Source: Phytophthora sp. 'mugwort' (taxonomy: Eukaryota > Oomycota > Peronosporomycetes > Peronosporales > Peronosporaceae). From it: a stretch of 64,000 bases of DNA. Shown here in pieces: positions 19,528-31,466 of the stretch. Where the stretch lies: positions 2,170,001 through 2,234,000 of the forward strand of contig JAUCEF010000008.1 in assembly GCA_033558025.1 (NCBI GenBank). The letters run 5' to 3'. The position numbers and the translations under genes were made by a program. The stretch's first letter is position 1, and the number at the start of each line of letters is the position of its first letter. The notes under the pieces were generated by a model. The model saw nothing but the letters and a program-made list of their open reading frames with translations. It searched no databases and was not told the origin of the DNA.

Positions 19528-22199
19528 TCACTGCATCGTGCGCCGCAGTTTGTTGCGAAACTCCTTCTTAAGAGCCGATAGCACGTGGATATCGTCGTGC
19601 AGATCAGCAATCAGGTGATCAGGAGCCTTGCTGTCCTTACGCAGCGTCGCTAGGAGCACCTTCTTGTTGTGTAGCGACTCGAAAATCACCTCAAAGTTCT
19701 GCAACAACAGCCCGAAGAACTTTTGCTCTGCCAGGGCGGCGCGCATCGACACGTCCTGAGAGCTGTTGCTGGCGTTCGAGTTGGCTGTGTTGCTGCTGCT
19801 GCCCTCTTCGCCCGTCGTCTCCGAGTTCTCCGTGCTGTTGCTGTTCTCTTCCGGCAAGTGACCGCCGCTGCCTTGACCAGAACCGTTCTCACCATTATTG
19901 CCTCCATCAACTGCACCGGCCCCATCGACACCGGCACTACTATCGCGGAAGGCAGCGATGGCACGTGCGCTATTGTACGCGGCTGAAGCAGGGCCAGATC
20001 CCGAGGAAATCGGGGCTGACCGCTTGTAACGCTTGTGGCCGCGAAGAAGAGGAGACTCGACCAAAGGTCCCTGCTGTTGCTGTTGCTGAGCCTGCTGCTG
20101 CTCGTGGGCGATAGACTCCGACGCCTCGCTTGTGCATTTCTCGTCAATGTACTCGTTAGACTTAATCAGATGCAGTAGATCTGGGCGGAGATGCAACCGC
20201 TGGTGGAGATAGTACACGTCTGGCCTGCCGTCACAGAAGTTAATGTACTCCCGGTCGTCCACTCCTATAGAAATCGGAACAAACAGACACATGTCAGTAA
20301 GAGCAGGTCAGACGCTAAGATATCGCATCTCATTGTGGGGTCTTCACTCTCCCCTGCCGGCCCTTTAACGAGCGGACAGGGGAGAGAGCTACAACCCCCA
20401 GTAGGCAGAAGCGATATGTAGGTATGCTCACTCTTGTTCATACCAGCAGCGGTGAACTCAAAGCACGTCTTCGTGTATGCGAAAGAGAGCTCCTTCCAAA
20501 TCTCCCAAAGCTGCATGCTGCTCCACTTAAAGTTGCGCGAGTTCGTGGCACTGCCACCTGTGCCAACGGGACCTCCCTCATCACTTGCACCTGCTGTTCC
20601 GGGCGGATGTTGCCGATTCAGCAGCGCAATGTACATTTCGCGGACGTCAACCCAGAACTGCCACCTCGACAGCTCGGCCGCCAAGCGGTCGACAAACTCG
20701 GGGGAAAGCACGACATCCACCAAACGAATAACATCTTCGGACGTTACCGGCACTTCCTTGAAGTGCGAATCGCCCTTCGGTTCTTCATCAAGATAGTAGC
20801 CGCTATTGTCGGACTTGGACGGGTCAGCTCGCTGCGGATGGGGGGTACCGCTGTCTCCGCCACTGGATCGAGGCGAAGGACTCTGGCTGCCGTAATTGCC
20901 GTAGCTCCGAGATCGCGACGAGTGCGAGTCATATTGCGACTGCGACGGCGTGCCGGCGTTGCGTTGGTCGTACCGCGACCGAAACTGCATCTCGGAACGT
21001 CCTCCTGACACCGAGCCGCCCCCGATGCTAGAAGGCCGCCGGACGTCCATTCGCCGCTGCTCGGACTGCTGCTGTGGCGATGAAATCTGCTGCTGCGAGT
21101 CTGCGTTATTGTTTTCGGCACTGGCGGCGGCCGCCATGTCTTTGAGCCGCTGGTTACGGTAATACCGGTACAACGCCTCCACCATCACATGCTTTTTCAC
21201 ATTCTTGAGGCCGCGCAGCTTGAGATGCGAGCACTTTTTGCGGAGCTGCTTCGACGTCCAGGTCTCGTACCGCGTGCTGTCGCGCGGGTGGCGCGCCTCG
21301 CCCGACGGCTCGTACTGCATGGGGTCTTCGTTCGGCGGCATACCGTACACCTGCTGCATTGGCGTCGAGCGCATGTTCAGGCTGCTGGAACTTCGGCGAA
21401 CTGTGGACTGTGTGCCGGCAGAGCCCACGCTTGTAGCGTTTTGCGTGCCAAATTGCTGCTGCGGCATCCGCACGCCCGACGCGCCGGACCCCCCGGTGTT
21501 GGATCCTACACGAACGCTGTAGCCGTTGTACAAGGGCCCGTCGTACTGCTGCGGAAGGTGACGTTTAAGCCCGCGGGTCGCTGTGCCAGCAGCACTCTGT
21601 GCCCAGGAATCACCCGCCATTGCCGGCGACGACACTGGCGAGAGGTGGTTGTGGTTGTACGACGACGACCCGGTCGTGATACGACCGCCCTCGGAGCCGA
21701 AGTACTGGGGCTGCAACTGAACGGGCGACGTCCCGCCGCCGCCGTACGGGCTCGCCAGCGACTGACTAGGGTACATGTGCTGCCGACCCATACCGGTAAC
21801 ATCCCGGTTTCTACTTGGGGTCTGGCTCTGCTGCTGCTGGGCCGCCCCCTCTTGACTCTGTTGGGCCTGAGACTGCGACTTCGTGGTCGCAGTGACCGTG
21901 CTGGTCGTGGCGCTGCTGGAGCTGGTTGTGGCGCTGGAGGATCCAGGAGGAGCGCGCAGCACGGCAGGTAAGCAGCGCATGGGGCTGTTGCCGTCACTGC
22001 TAGGGCTCTGCTGGGTGCTGCCGCTGCGGCCGCCCGACCTGTCCGGACTGCTGCCGCTCGGGCTACTGCTGCTATTGCTGGCCACATTGTTGCTCGTGGT
22101 CGTGGTGGTTGTCGAGGCCGACGTCGCGGTGGCCGCCGCGCTTTGCGCGCTCGTTGTGGTCGGCGCCGCGGGCGGGTCACGCGCAAAGCTTCCGCTCAT
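19528..22199 (-). CDS. Low-complexity nuclear-type protein with SAP-like motif
   Basis: Two exons (22199-20432 and 20264-19528) around a 167 bp intron encode about 834 residues. The first in-frame ATG is at 22199; the frame stays open further 5', so more N-terminal sequence is possible. The first 300 residues are Ser/Gln/Thr-rich with polymeric runs. At about residues 330-375 the stretch YETWTSKQLRKKCSHLKLRG, then KNVKKHVMVEALYRYYR, has the two-helix pattern of a SAP DNA-binding motif. Further on, a hydrophobic block around VIRLVDVVLSPEFVDRL and MYIALLNRQ, continuing into WEIWKELSFAYTKTCFEF and past the intron (VDDREYINFCDGRP), looks like one conserved helical domain. The C-terminus has polyGln, a Gly/Asn/Ser-rich linker and a helical tail. 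A chromatin or transcription role is only inferred. Confidence 0.7.
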
Positions 22200-24218
22200 G
22201 AGTTCGTAGGAGGGGCTCAAGGCCGTTATGCTGCTGCTGTTGGGCTTCTCGCTACCAGGAGCACGCAGAAACAGACAGACTTCGTTAGGTTTGGCGCCTT
22301 GTATTTGGCGCCTTCTATTGGTCGGGGCGACGAGACACGGCGGGTTTAATGCCTGTTTCGCCCGATACTAGCGGCACTCACGGTTGTTGGCTGGCGGACT
22401 GGTTGGTTGTTGCTCCGGCCGCAAATTCGCTTCTGCCCTCGTCGCCCTAAAAAGCGGGGAGATCTCGCGGTGAAAGCCAGCGAATTCCGAGCCTCCAGTT
22501 CTGTTGTCGCGCCCCACCGTTCTGTTGTTTATGGTGCAGAAAAAGGGAGGGAGACTTGGAGTCTAAGAATGGCGCCAGACAAATCGCTCGATAGCGCGCA
22601 TGCTACGGCTCACTAGCGCCTGCAAGACGCCCCGGCCGACAGCGGCAGCCCAGCTCTACAACATGATAAGTTGCACACTATGTAGGCGAAGGCAGGCGGC
22701 AAGGAAGCCAAGGCGGCCATGAGGGCCTACATCCGCCGAAGACGGCGCTGGGCGACAGGGCGCCGCTCCAGAAAAACGGGGACCAAGTCGGAGCCACAGG
22801 CGCCGTTTTTTTCGGAAATTTATCTTGCCAAAGCGGGCATATATTGGGTCCTCAAATTCTCGAAGCGGTACCTTGTTTTACCACGACCAGCTACCAGCTG
22901 TAAAGACAATCTTAACCCATACAGAGCCCAAGCTTAACCCGCCCCGTCGCTGCGCTTGAGCAATTGCGGGGTTTGGCAACGGCCCGCTGCATGTTACGGT
23001 ATCGTGCTGGCATTTGACTGACTTGGGTGAGGCAACATTTTTTGTTTATTTGCCATTTATTCGGAGGGCAGGTCGCAGGATGCCCTACCTATCGTCGCAA
23101 GTGCGACCGCTGACGTTCGTCGCAGCAGCCACCTACATGTATATCGCTCAACCAGCACAACGGAAGACACGAAACACGCAATACTGCAAGACCACGCGTT
23201 GTTTATGCGTTCGAACCTGAAAAATGGTCAGCGGCTGGCTTCATTGGCGGCGGCGGTCGGCAGGTGTGGCGTTCGCCGGCGGGTATAGAGCCGCATACTG
23301 TGTCGAGAGCGGTAGCCTTCGTAGTGAATGCCGCCTTGCCATTCGATGCTGGAAGAAGGATCCAGAAGGCGCTCAAAGCACGCGGCACTCGGTAGTCATT
23401 CGCAAATAAATGGCGGCATGATGCTGCTGTAGCGAGGCAGGTCGAGGCTACTTCGGGAGAGCTGGCTGGTCGGACACCACATGCTGAAGGCAGGCAAGAA
23501 TGTCAGGGCTGATTGTTCCACTTGCGATGACGTTGAGTCTGAGACTAGGCGTCTGAGCGATTTCGAAAGGATATGCATTGCAGCATGGACGCAGCTTGGA
23601 ATAATACAGGTAGAATGTCTGCTACGCATAAACGGATGATGACTATTAAATTTGGGACTCCCGACGGGACCAGGTCGGCCGCGCCGTTTTTATGCTGGTC
23701 CGGCGACCACGATGCAACACGAGTTAAATGACGTCTTCAACTTGCCTGCTGGAAGATCGACCAGCCGGGAACGCAAAACACAACGCAAGAACTGGTGTAC
23801 CTCAGTATAAGAGCATCGACACCATTAGATCTTGGCACCGTTAGCACCCGTGGCTACATCGTCCTTCGCCTGTGCTTTGCGTCAACGACAACAGTTGCTT
23901 GTTCTGAAAAGCGGCGGAATCCGAACCGCGCTGAAACGTGCGGATCTTCTGCAGTGAGGGAGGGTGGTCAAGATACTCGAGACTGTTACCATAGCAGTCG
24001 GAGTCGTCTGGTGCGGTCAGTATGATCATACGGAGATGTCACAAAGAGACTTAGTAGCTTGAGCTCGGGGTGGGGTGGGGGTGGGTGGGGGGGGGGGTAG
24101 TGATCCACTGCAACATCACTCAGCAGTCAAAAAGAAACATGCAGATCTGAGTTTTAAACCTCAGATGAGGTTATTTCGCGAGTGCTCTTTGACAGTCATT
24201 TTTGAATTTTCTGCCACA
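22200..24218. other. Intergenic border between gene island and repeat block
   Basis: About 2 kb with no gene supported. The first 400 bases are the upstream region of the SAP-like protein gene. Short open frames near 22719, 23014 and 23795 lack domain character. From about 22900 composition becomes more AT-rich, marking the passage into the transposon-rich part. Confidence 0.35.
24067..24097 (+). repeat. G-run repeat, possible G-quadruplex
   Basis: Tracts of three or more G separated by single T (GGGGTGGGGTGGGGGTGGG and so on) end in an 11-12 base G run. The pattern satisfies a simple G-quadruplex rule. It lies about 120 bases before the Crinkler-like pseudogene. It is not an oomycete telomere repeat, which would contain TTTAGGG. 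Confidence 0.6.
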
Positions 24219-26274
24219 ATGACTCGTGAAGTGTGGTTCCAGCTGGTAGATGAAGAAGGCAATGCTGTAACCGACCAGGTGAAGGGGCTGGCTGATACAG
24301 CAAATGTTGCTGATCTACGAGACGCTGTATTTGCCAGAATGGTCTCCTGCTCTCCTTGAGAAATTCATCGCGGCCTTTCGGACAGTCTATGCGAACCAGA
24401 AGGAGTACGGCATGCAGGCGCTGAAATTGTCAGCTTCATTGGTTCATCTTGGAAATACGAAGTCAACGCGCTTATCGTGCAAGTGCCGACGCAGCGTCAA
24501 GTGGGTACCGTTTCGAAGAAGCCAAGAGAATTGGTACGAGAGGAAGGAGAAGCCCCTACACGTGGGTTAAAAAAAGCTCGTCGTGATTACGACATTGCAT
24601 CAGCCACCGCGGCAAAAACGTTGATGAGCGCGATTGAGGAGTGCAACTGGGACGCGATTTTCGGAATTACCCCCGTCGTAAAGTTGCCAATTCCGTCGCT
24701 ATTGATTCCACCGGATCGCTTCGAGCTCATTGAGTGTGCTTTTGTTTTTGGTATCAAGCCAGGTTGGAGTTGAAACCGTTGTATGAAAAAGTTGTGGCAC
24801 GATGGGTAGACCAGCGCCCTATTACGGTGAATGTGGCGGGGACGATATGATATTGGGTATGGCAAGTCGCACATGCTGGCCGTGTTGGTACTGCTACTGC
24901 TGAAGAAGCCAATTCAGTCCAAATTCGGATAGGAGCCATTTGTGTGCTACATTCCCGATTGTAAGGAATTAGTGGCTGATGAACACGCTGTGGTGACCAT
25001 TCTGAAGCGAAATATCTTTGTAAACATGCCGGATTTTATCGGGCTAATCGAAACAATCGCAGACGTCCACACAGTACTGCGGGATCGACACGCGATTCTT
25101 GTAGTCGACCAATGGAACTCGATCGACGATGAAGAACCGAAATGCCAAATGGCACGGGACCGTTTAGGATCATGTTTGGGCACCCCCGTCGCTGTTAAGA
25201 TTCACGGAATGTCGCTGAACGCAAAAACGTGGCGTGCACTATTACCCAAGCAAACCAGTGCCGATAACAACATTTACTACGGGGGTTACAAGGACGACGA
25301 GTTTGGCGTCTGGCTGAAGCACCATACGGCTTTGTTCGAGCACGAGGATTAACTTGCGCTCCTGACTGGGAAAGTTCCTCTGTTGCTGTCTGTGTTTTCT
25401 TGCGTTCATCGTGACCATGATTCTTGGGAACACTTTGTGCAGCGTGCCCAGCAGTACGAGATTGTACGAGGTCGGTTCGAATTGCTTAGAAAATTTTATG
25501 CATCCATTGACGGGGATCAAGTGTGGAAGGTGTGTACGTTATCAGCCGTTCAGCTGGAGAGCCCGAGATTGTGGATTCTCGCTTCTTCTATGACGATCGC
25601 ACGCTTGAATTCTTTGCCACGAATGAAATCGTACGGCGATTAGTCTATCGTGTGTGGTCGACGAAAGTTGGGGCTGATGGTTTGCTGACGCGATGGCCCG
25701 CCCTTTTATCGCATTCACAAAACCGATCAGTTCTTGGCTTCAATGTAGAAAAAATCATCAAGGCCCAATATGTTTCCAAGGTGTAGTTGGAAAATATCCC
25801 CGACCCAAAAATTGGACCATTAAGAGAATTCGCTTCGCCCCTGGAACCGAAAAAGCAAAGCTCAACCTGGTGATCCAAGATAGGGGAACTAAGTGGTGGT
25901 GGATTCTCTTGGACCCTCTGATTTTCAATTATGCTGGCGTCGATATGAATCTGGTTACTCCGACGATGCTTATTGGCATCAATGTGACGATTGCCAAGAA
26001 GCATAAGTCGTTGGCTCCATTTTTCAAGTTGTGGAGACCGCTTGCGGAAGCGAAACATCTGGCAATCAAAGGGTTATTTGTTGCCCCAGATAACTTTTTT
26101 CATGAGGAGGAGAATGTTGGCACCGCCTTCTTGAAAGATGTCTACAACGAGTTGTGGAAAGCGACCAAGAATGATGTGATGCAACCACCCATTCAAGATT
26201 CTACATGCAACTGCAAAACTGGTTGTGGTACAAAACGATGCGGTTGTCAAAGACGTGGGAAGTTGTGTAATTAA
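24219..26274 (+). pseudogene. Crinkler (CRN)-family effector pseudogene, NTPase type with CXC tail
   Basis: Crinklers are secreted oomycete proteins acting in host nuclei, usually with an N-terminal header, a P-loop NTPase-like middle and a variable C-terminus. The header starts at the ATG at 24219 (MTREVWFQLVDEEG). The frame then changes near 24300-24470, and a stop or shift lies at 24773-24940. A Walker A-like GYGKSH stretch lies near 24860 and Walker B (ILVVDQWNS) near 25095. Another stop lies near 25352 and further shifts near 25520 and 25790. The C-terminal piece (25693-26274) contains FAPGTEKAKL and RGTKWWWILLDP and ends in a cysteine array (CNCKTGCGTKRCGC). At least four breaks mean no full product is made. 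The family assignment rests on the header and NTPase wording; the CXC-type tail is unusual. Confidence 0.75.
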
Positions 26275-27306
26275 TTTTGCGAGCGTCAAACGTGTCAGAA
26301 TATGTAAGAGACCCAGAAATTGCCCGATTAGGGTTGTACCCACTCAAGGTTCCACATGCCTCTATGCGCTAAGTTTTGATACGAAGGCATACGGGTTGCT
26401 GCCGACTAGTTAGGAAATCGTGCAATCTTTTTTGTGAGGGCATGCGTGTTTGAACAACACAACTTCAGCGTCATGAGCACAAAATTTTGGTTGTTCAAGA
26501 TGCTAAAATTTTACATAAAGAGAGTGAGGCAGTACAGACCGTTGCGAATAGAGCATCCTTGTCGTACAGGATAACGTTAGTCCCTTTTTGCCTCGATTCG
26601 ATTTTGTTATATGTTCGGCATTAGTTGGGCAAGCAACCATAGCCTATTTTTACGTTACAGAGAAAAAAAATTATCGTTCGTGGATGAACAACTGTACAAT
26701 TCGTACAATTCATGTCCACACCCGATCATAAACGCTTTTTGTCGTGAGTTGTGCAGTACATTCACAAGCTTAGTCCCAGCAAGTAGGTTATTCCAATCGC
26801 TCATCTGGAAACCTACGCAAAGTACAGTACAGATACCACCCACTAACTTGCACACACGAGCATATGATCTCCCTGTTAATTCGTTATCTATTTAAAGCTA
26901 TTGTGGATAATAAATACCCCGCAGTAACAGAAAAATTGAAGCTGTGCAAGTTAGTGAGAAGTATCTGTAGTGTCACTTCCCCCAATACCGATACCGATAC
27001 CAAAACTAAAACTGCAGCCCCACAGATACCGGTACAAGAAAACCTTCCTACCGGTATTTAGATGCAAATATCACATCGTTTCCGAAATACATAGCAGGAA
27101 ACTGACGTACAATTTATTCCGTGTGTCCATCAAATATTACTGCCATCACGTAGATCTATCATTCGGCACTTGGAAGAACGAGGGAGAGGAAGCAGTGGAC
27201 CTTGAGAAGCGATGCCGCACTCAGATTTTTGGTTAGCTTCTCTGCAAATGCTCCCCATAAAAAATTCGAACTCGGGCAGCGGATGATCTAGCGCAGTGGT
27301 TGTTCG
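26275..27306. other. AT-rich spacer without gene
   Basis: About 1 kb of AT-rich sequence. Apart from an inverted repeat (26828-26969) and short GATACC/TACCGGTA repeats (26979-27060), nothing is recognisable. Open frames are short. Confidence 0.35.
26828..26969. repeat. Inverted repeat pair
   Basis: Arm 1 (26828-26854) and the reverse complement of arm 2 (26943-26969) share 23-24 of 27 bases around ACTAACTTGCACA, with 88 bases between. TACCGATACCGATACC and two TACCGGTA palindromes follow just after. This could be the end of a small non-autonomous DNA transposon or a hairpin; no second end was located. Confidence 0.5.
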
Positions 27307-29309
27307 TCAGAGATAGCCGACGATTTTGACCGAATGCGAAGACGCAATCTCCGGATACAAGTGCAGTGCTGCTTGTTTCGCAGGTGCCGAAGCACCTTCG
27401 TCGAAGTCAGAAATAACAAATCGTCGCGATTTTGGTGTTACTTTAAAACATTGTCCCATCTCAAGTCGCGATGCATAGCTTGAGTTGGTGCAGCGCAACC
27501 AGGGCAGTGAGTAGATCACGCAGCGCGTCGCAAGCCGATTGATGACCGAGGTGGTGCAATTAGGCCAGTAACATGTGCCTTTTCTTCATATTGACCTGCA
27601 TCAAGGTCACCAGTCGGTCACAGATTGCTCCTTCATTTGACCGTGCAAGATTGTTGATGATGGCGTCGCTCATATTTGAAACTCTTTCATTAGGAAACAC
27701 TGTGTGTAAAGGAGATTCGTCACCGTTTCGAGTATAACACTGACGCCTCAACTGCATCATAGGCACGAATTTATTGACTCTAGCTTCTTGAGCCTTACAC
27801 AGCAAGCATGACCAATAGAGATTATGATTTCGTGCGGTTTTGATTTAACGTTCAAGAATCTTTTGAACATACTGCGTCACGGGGGTCTTAATTATCTTTT
27901 CCCCTCCGCATTTTGGTAGGGTTAGACAGTAAAACTGTGGAAGATTTCGTTCTAGACGATTGTGCGTATAGCTTCGAAACGCCCGGTGCTGCGTGTATAC
28001 ATACTCCAAATGTTGGTTCTTGATGGGATAAAATTTGCCCACTGTCGACTGGGCGTTGATAACACGACGAGATTCATGGACAACAAGCACACCATTCATT
28101 TAAGGAAAAATCTTCGACAGCGAATGTCCAGCACCAATTCATACTGGATTTCAGATGACACTTGAATGACCTCGGATGCTGCTAAATGGACCATGCCCTC
28201 CGATGTTTCTTCCTTCGAGTGACTTCATAAAAACTAGCTGGTGGTAATCTCTTGCAGCAGTAGCTTCTTAATTTGTTTGCGTCGCCATACTACAAATTCA
28301 GGGCTGGAGTCCACAACACCGAGCGAATTCTATCGGCGGGTCCAACTTAATAACGCACGTAACTACAAATTCGGAGCTGGAGTCCACAACACCGTGCGGA
28401 ATTTCATCGGCGGATCCAGCCTGATAACGCGCGTTCATGATTACCTCGACTGCCAAAGATAAGCACGCCAATTTAGCATAACTGGCCGCTTCTCATTGCG
28501 ATACAAACAGAACACAATGTGCATCATACAATCATCAAATACTTTCTGCTCGAAAAGCCGAACCTGGTCCATCAACTCTTCGATATTGTGGGGAATATCT
28601 TCCTTCACTCCTTGTACCAAATCAGCAAACGTGTGGATGGAACTTCGTTTAACCCCAACGATATTCAAATAAAGAAAAAAATCGCATGAATGCTGGTTAT
28701 AACTGCCAGACCTCAATGCTCAACCGGTTTGCATAAACCATCGCAGGTTGTACCATCACGCGATGTATACGTAACCATTCGTGCTGTTCCAAGAGAAGTA
28801 GGACACTGAATCACCAAGCAGGCGGTAGGCGGTATCTTTTCTTCTTCTTCGTGGACGGTAGTAGCAAAAGCACTCCAAACACTGACTTCCTAATTCCAAG
28901 ACTATCAACCACAAGATTTCTACCTAGAGCGATCGATCTGACGCCAATCATTTCTTGATGATACCATGGATGTTCGAATACTCCAGTGAAATGTATGAAC
29001 TGTTGTCGAGTGCTATACCACAGAGTCGGAGTATTCAATACTGCTCCAACCTTGAGTTCCTTGGCGCCCTTTTAGTTGTTGTGCAAGTGACCAATTCAGT
29101 CGAATGACGAGGATCAACGACTTCATTTCTCTGCATTTTCGCACGAGTCGGACTGGGCGACACCTGCTCTGACCCACGTGCCACTGAGTGCTTCGCTGTG
29201 TATTCCGAGCTGCGCCAGCCACCGAGAACCAGTTGTAGCAGAAGTGGCGTCGAATTGGACAGGGATAGGGACTGGGAACTAGCGTTTGCTTAAGTCGATG
29301 GAAACACAA
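27307..29309 (-). pseudogene. Decayed minus-strand coding block, family not recognised
   Basis: Several consecutive minus-strand open pieces (29309-29013, 29038-28811, 28716-28441, 28099-27845, 27805-27560, 27519-27307) have protein-like composition but are split by stops and frame changes. Readable stretches include WYSTRQQFIHFTGVFEHPWY, EDIPHNIEELMDQVRLFEQ, YTQHRAFRSYTHNRLERN and KSRRFVISDFDEG. I cannot name the family. They may be one long dead gene, since strand and order are consistent, or pieces of several. A 73 bp tandem duplication lies inside (28289-28435). Confidence 0.4.
28289..28435. repeat. 73 bp tandem duplication, two diverged copies
   Basis: ACTACAAATTC at 28289 and 28362 begins two adjacent units that stay alignable over their whole length (for example GCTGGAGTCCACAACACC in both, and ATAACGC near each end). 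About a dozen substitutions and one indel separate them, so the duplication is old. Confidence 0.75.
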
Positions 29310-29884
29310 GCTCTGACATCTACTTCAGATGAATCACTATGCAAATGCTTGATCAACGATCCATGATACATGTGGAGCAGCATTGAAGCAAACTTGTAGT
29401 TTTAACTCGCATCATGCAAGATATTCTAAAAATAATGGCATCGATTAGCCTCGTTGCAAACATAAACAACAAGACGACTTCGTCATGAGAGACTTGCTTA
29501 CCAAATTCAACAATCATCAGACAACGAACAATTTCGCCAGCTTCGTCTTTGTATTGATTAGAATTGATTACTACAAGCTAGCAGTATAGCTTTTCAATAA
29601 AGCCTTTCCCCTTGACAGGACACAAAATCAATCTTGATAAGAAATCTGATCGAGGGCAATGCTGTGGGGTATGTCATCGCAGCAAATGATTTGCCCCCTG
29701 CAATTCACCCGGCCACTTTTTTCTGCATTGAATAATCAAAAGTCCAATCACGATCTTGACCGAAGGCATATTTTATGAGTAGCTTTTCCTGATATTTGAT
29801 GTACGAGCTGTCGGGGTGATTCAACCTCTTTTTGAGGCTATTTTGTGCCAAATGGTATTCTCGATTTGCCACAGCTATTGGGCA

Positions 29885-30282
29885 AAAATGGTTCCAGCTC
29901 GTGGGCGAAGATGGCAGCGATATGACCTCGGCTGATGCTGTATTCGTTGATATTAAGAATGTTGTCGCCTTGCAGAACGCTGTCTGCAAAACTCCCCCGT
30001 GCCCTCCCTGTGATGTCATGGCGGCCAACCTCACAGTCTTCGCGGACAGGGCGGCATACGACGCGAAGCAGACGTGGAAATCGTCGACTGAATTCGCTGA
30101 TAGAGACAAAGGAAGACAATGCTCCTGTTGTTGTTGTTAGGGCACCAATTGTATTGACATTGACAACCCAAACCAGCTTTTCTGAAAAAGCGATCGAGAT
30201 TGTCAATGTGATGCTGACGCATGACCGATATCGAACGACAATAACCAGTCTAAGTGGAATTTCAGCGACCCCCAAAATATAA
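29885..30282 (+). pseudogene. Second Crinkler-type header fragment
   Basis: The reading KWFQLVGEDGSDMTSADA, continuing to MAANLTVFADRAAYDAKQ, matches the header style of the pseudogene at 24219 (VWFQLVDEEG). The family's DPNAP-like junction is not seen. The piece stops at 30140 in a run of cysteines caused by a frame change; the neighbouring frame continues to 30282 (APIVLTLTTQTSFSEKA). No NTPase or C-terminal domain follows. It is a truncated remnant, and its original start codon is not preserved. Confidence 0.55.
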
Positions 30283-30845
30283 TTTCTTTATGGCTGGACG
30301 GATCGAAGCGCGGGTGCAAAGCCATTTCTGTGAATGAAGTTCACCTGCATCGCATGGAAACGATTCGTGTCGTGTGAAAATCCAGCAAAGTACCGAGCCT
30401 AGACGTCAAGAGGAACTATGACGTCTGGAAAAAGGAACTACTCATTCTCATTCTGGATGTGTTGAGTTATGTCAATGGACTGCACTTTATTCGAACAGAT
30501 CACTTGAACAAGGTCTTCACCCCACCCGCATTTCGTCTGTATCGCCTCCGTTCACCTCAAATTGCTGGTATAACAAATATTCCTGAGAGCACTAGTATCT
30601 TAAAAATGTAGCAACATGTCGAAGAGCGTACTGTGCGTTCTCCAGTCTTCTCGTCCGGTATAAAATGTCGTTAAGTATGGCTTGGTAGCTTGCGAGCGTG
30701 CACGTCAAGATAGATCGGCGCTTTGCAGCGTCAGCACCTCGACTGCCCAGCGTGACCAGCAGCCCTTACAGCAACTTCCAAGTTGACGCAGATGTCGCAT
30801 TCTAATCCGTGTTTTTGGTTGTTCAATGTGCACAGCCTTCGAAGC
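30283..30845. other. Spacer with a short coding-like remnant
   Basis: About 560 bases. Plus-strand 30406-30609 reads without stops for 67 codons (including NYDVWKKELLILILDVL) and resembles the start of a retrotransposon gag in style, but evidence is weak. Nothing else is recognisable. Confidence 0.25.
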
Positions 30846-31217
30846 CTAGTTCGGATGCTGATTTTTTAACCAATATCTGGATCGAATTTGCTCTTTCGTA
30901 TTAACATTGGGCGTTTGAATCTCTTTAATTTGAGTTGAGAATTTATAACTTTGTGGACTCGACTGAAAAATCGTTGTTAGTTGCAGCATGCTCCATTTGT
31001 AAAGTACTATCAACACCAACATCATATGTTTTAAGTTGAGCCTGTACATTTCGATCAGTCTTATTGACTCGATGTGTATTCGTAGATTATGGTCTTTCTT
31101 CGAGCACTATTATCAACTTCGGCATCTATCATAACGGACTAACATTTACTTCAGGAATTGATGAGACCTCAGTGTTTGTCTGGGAGAATTTTTTCACTCG
31201 GAGTTTTTTTAAAGGAA

Positions 31218-31466
31218 TCAGAACAAATCTGTCTGGGTTGATGTTGATAATGACGTCTTTTCCAAGTCAATAGTTTTATCGGCATCGCTGGCCCACGATG
31301 CACCTTTATACATCCCGCGCTTGGCGTTTGCTTGTCTAACGCGTCGCTGAGCTCGCTCAAGAAGCTCCTGTCGTTCTTGCTCTCTCTGAGCGAGGGATTT
31401 GAAATTGGGGAATATTGTGGTTATATCATGCGTATCATAAAAATGAGTACTAATAAAATTTACCAA
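31218..31466 (-). CDS. Small basic Maverick ORF (fragment copy)
   Basis: 82 codons with LAQREQERQELLERAQRRVR and GASWASD, matching the ORF at 60748-60993 (LLEKAQRRVRQAK, GSSWATD). A helical basic stretch is followed by a Ser/Thr tail. Function unknown; probably not expressed from this broken copy. Confidence 0.5.
   Translation of the reverse strand: MVNFISTHFYDTHDITTIFPNFKSLAQREQERQELLERAQRRVRQANAKRGMYKGASWASDADKTIDLEKTSLSTSTQTDLF

Noticed and set aside
21189..21971. 260-codon open frame on the plus strand
   Set aside because: Antisense to the low-complexity region of the SAP-like protein gene, rich in Arg and Leu, with no motif.
21506..22186. 226-codon Arg/Pro-rich frame on the minus strand
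   Set aside because: Same strand but another frame of the Ser/Thr-rich exon; the composition is an artefact of GC-rich repeats.
24067..24097. Telomere-like repeat
   Set aside because: Irregular G tracts with single T, not TTTAGGG; position is internal.
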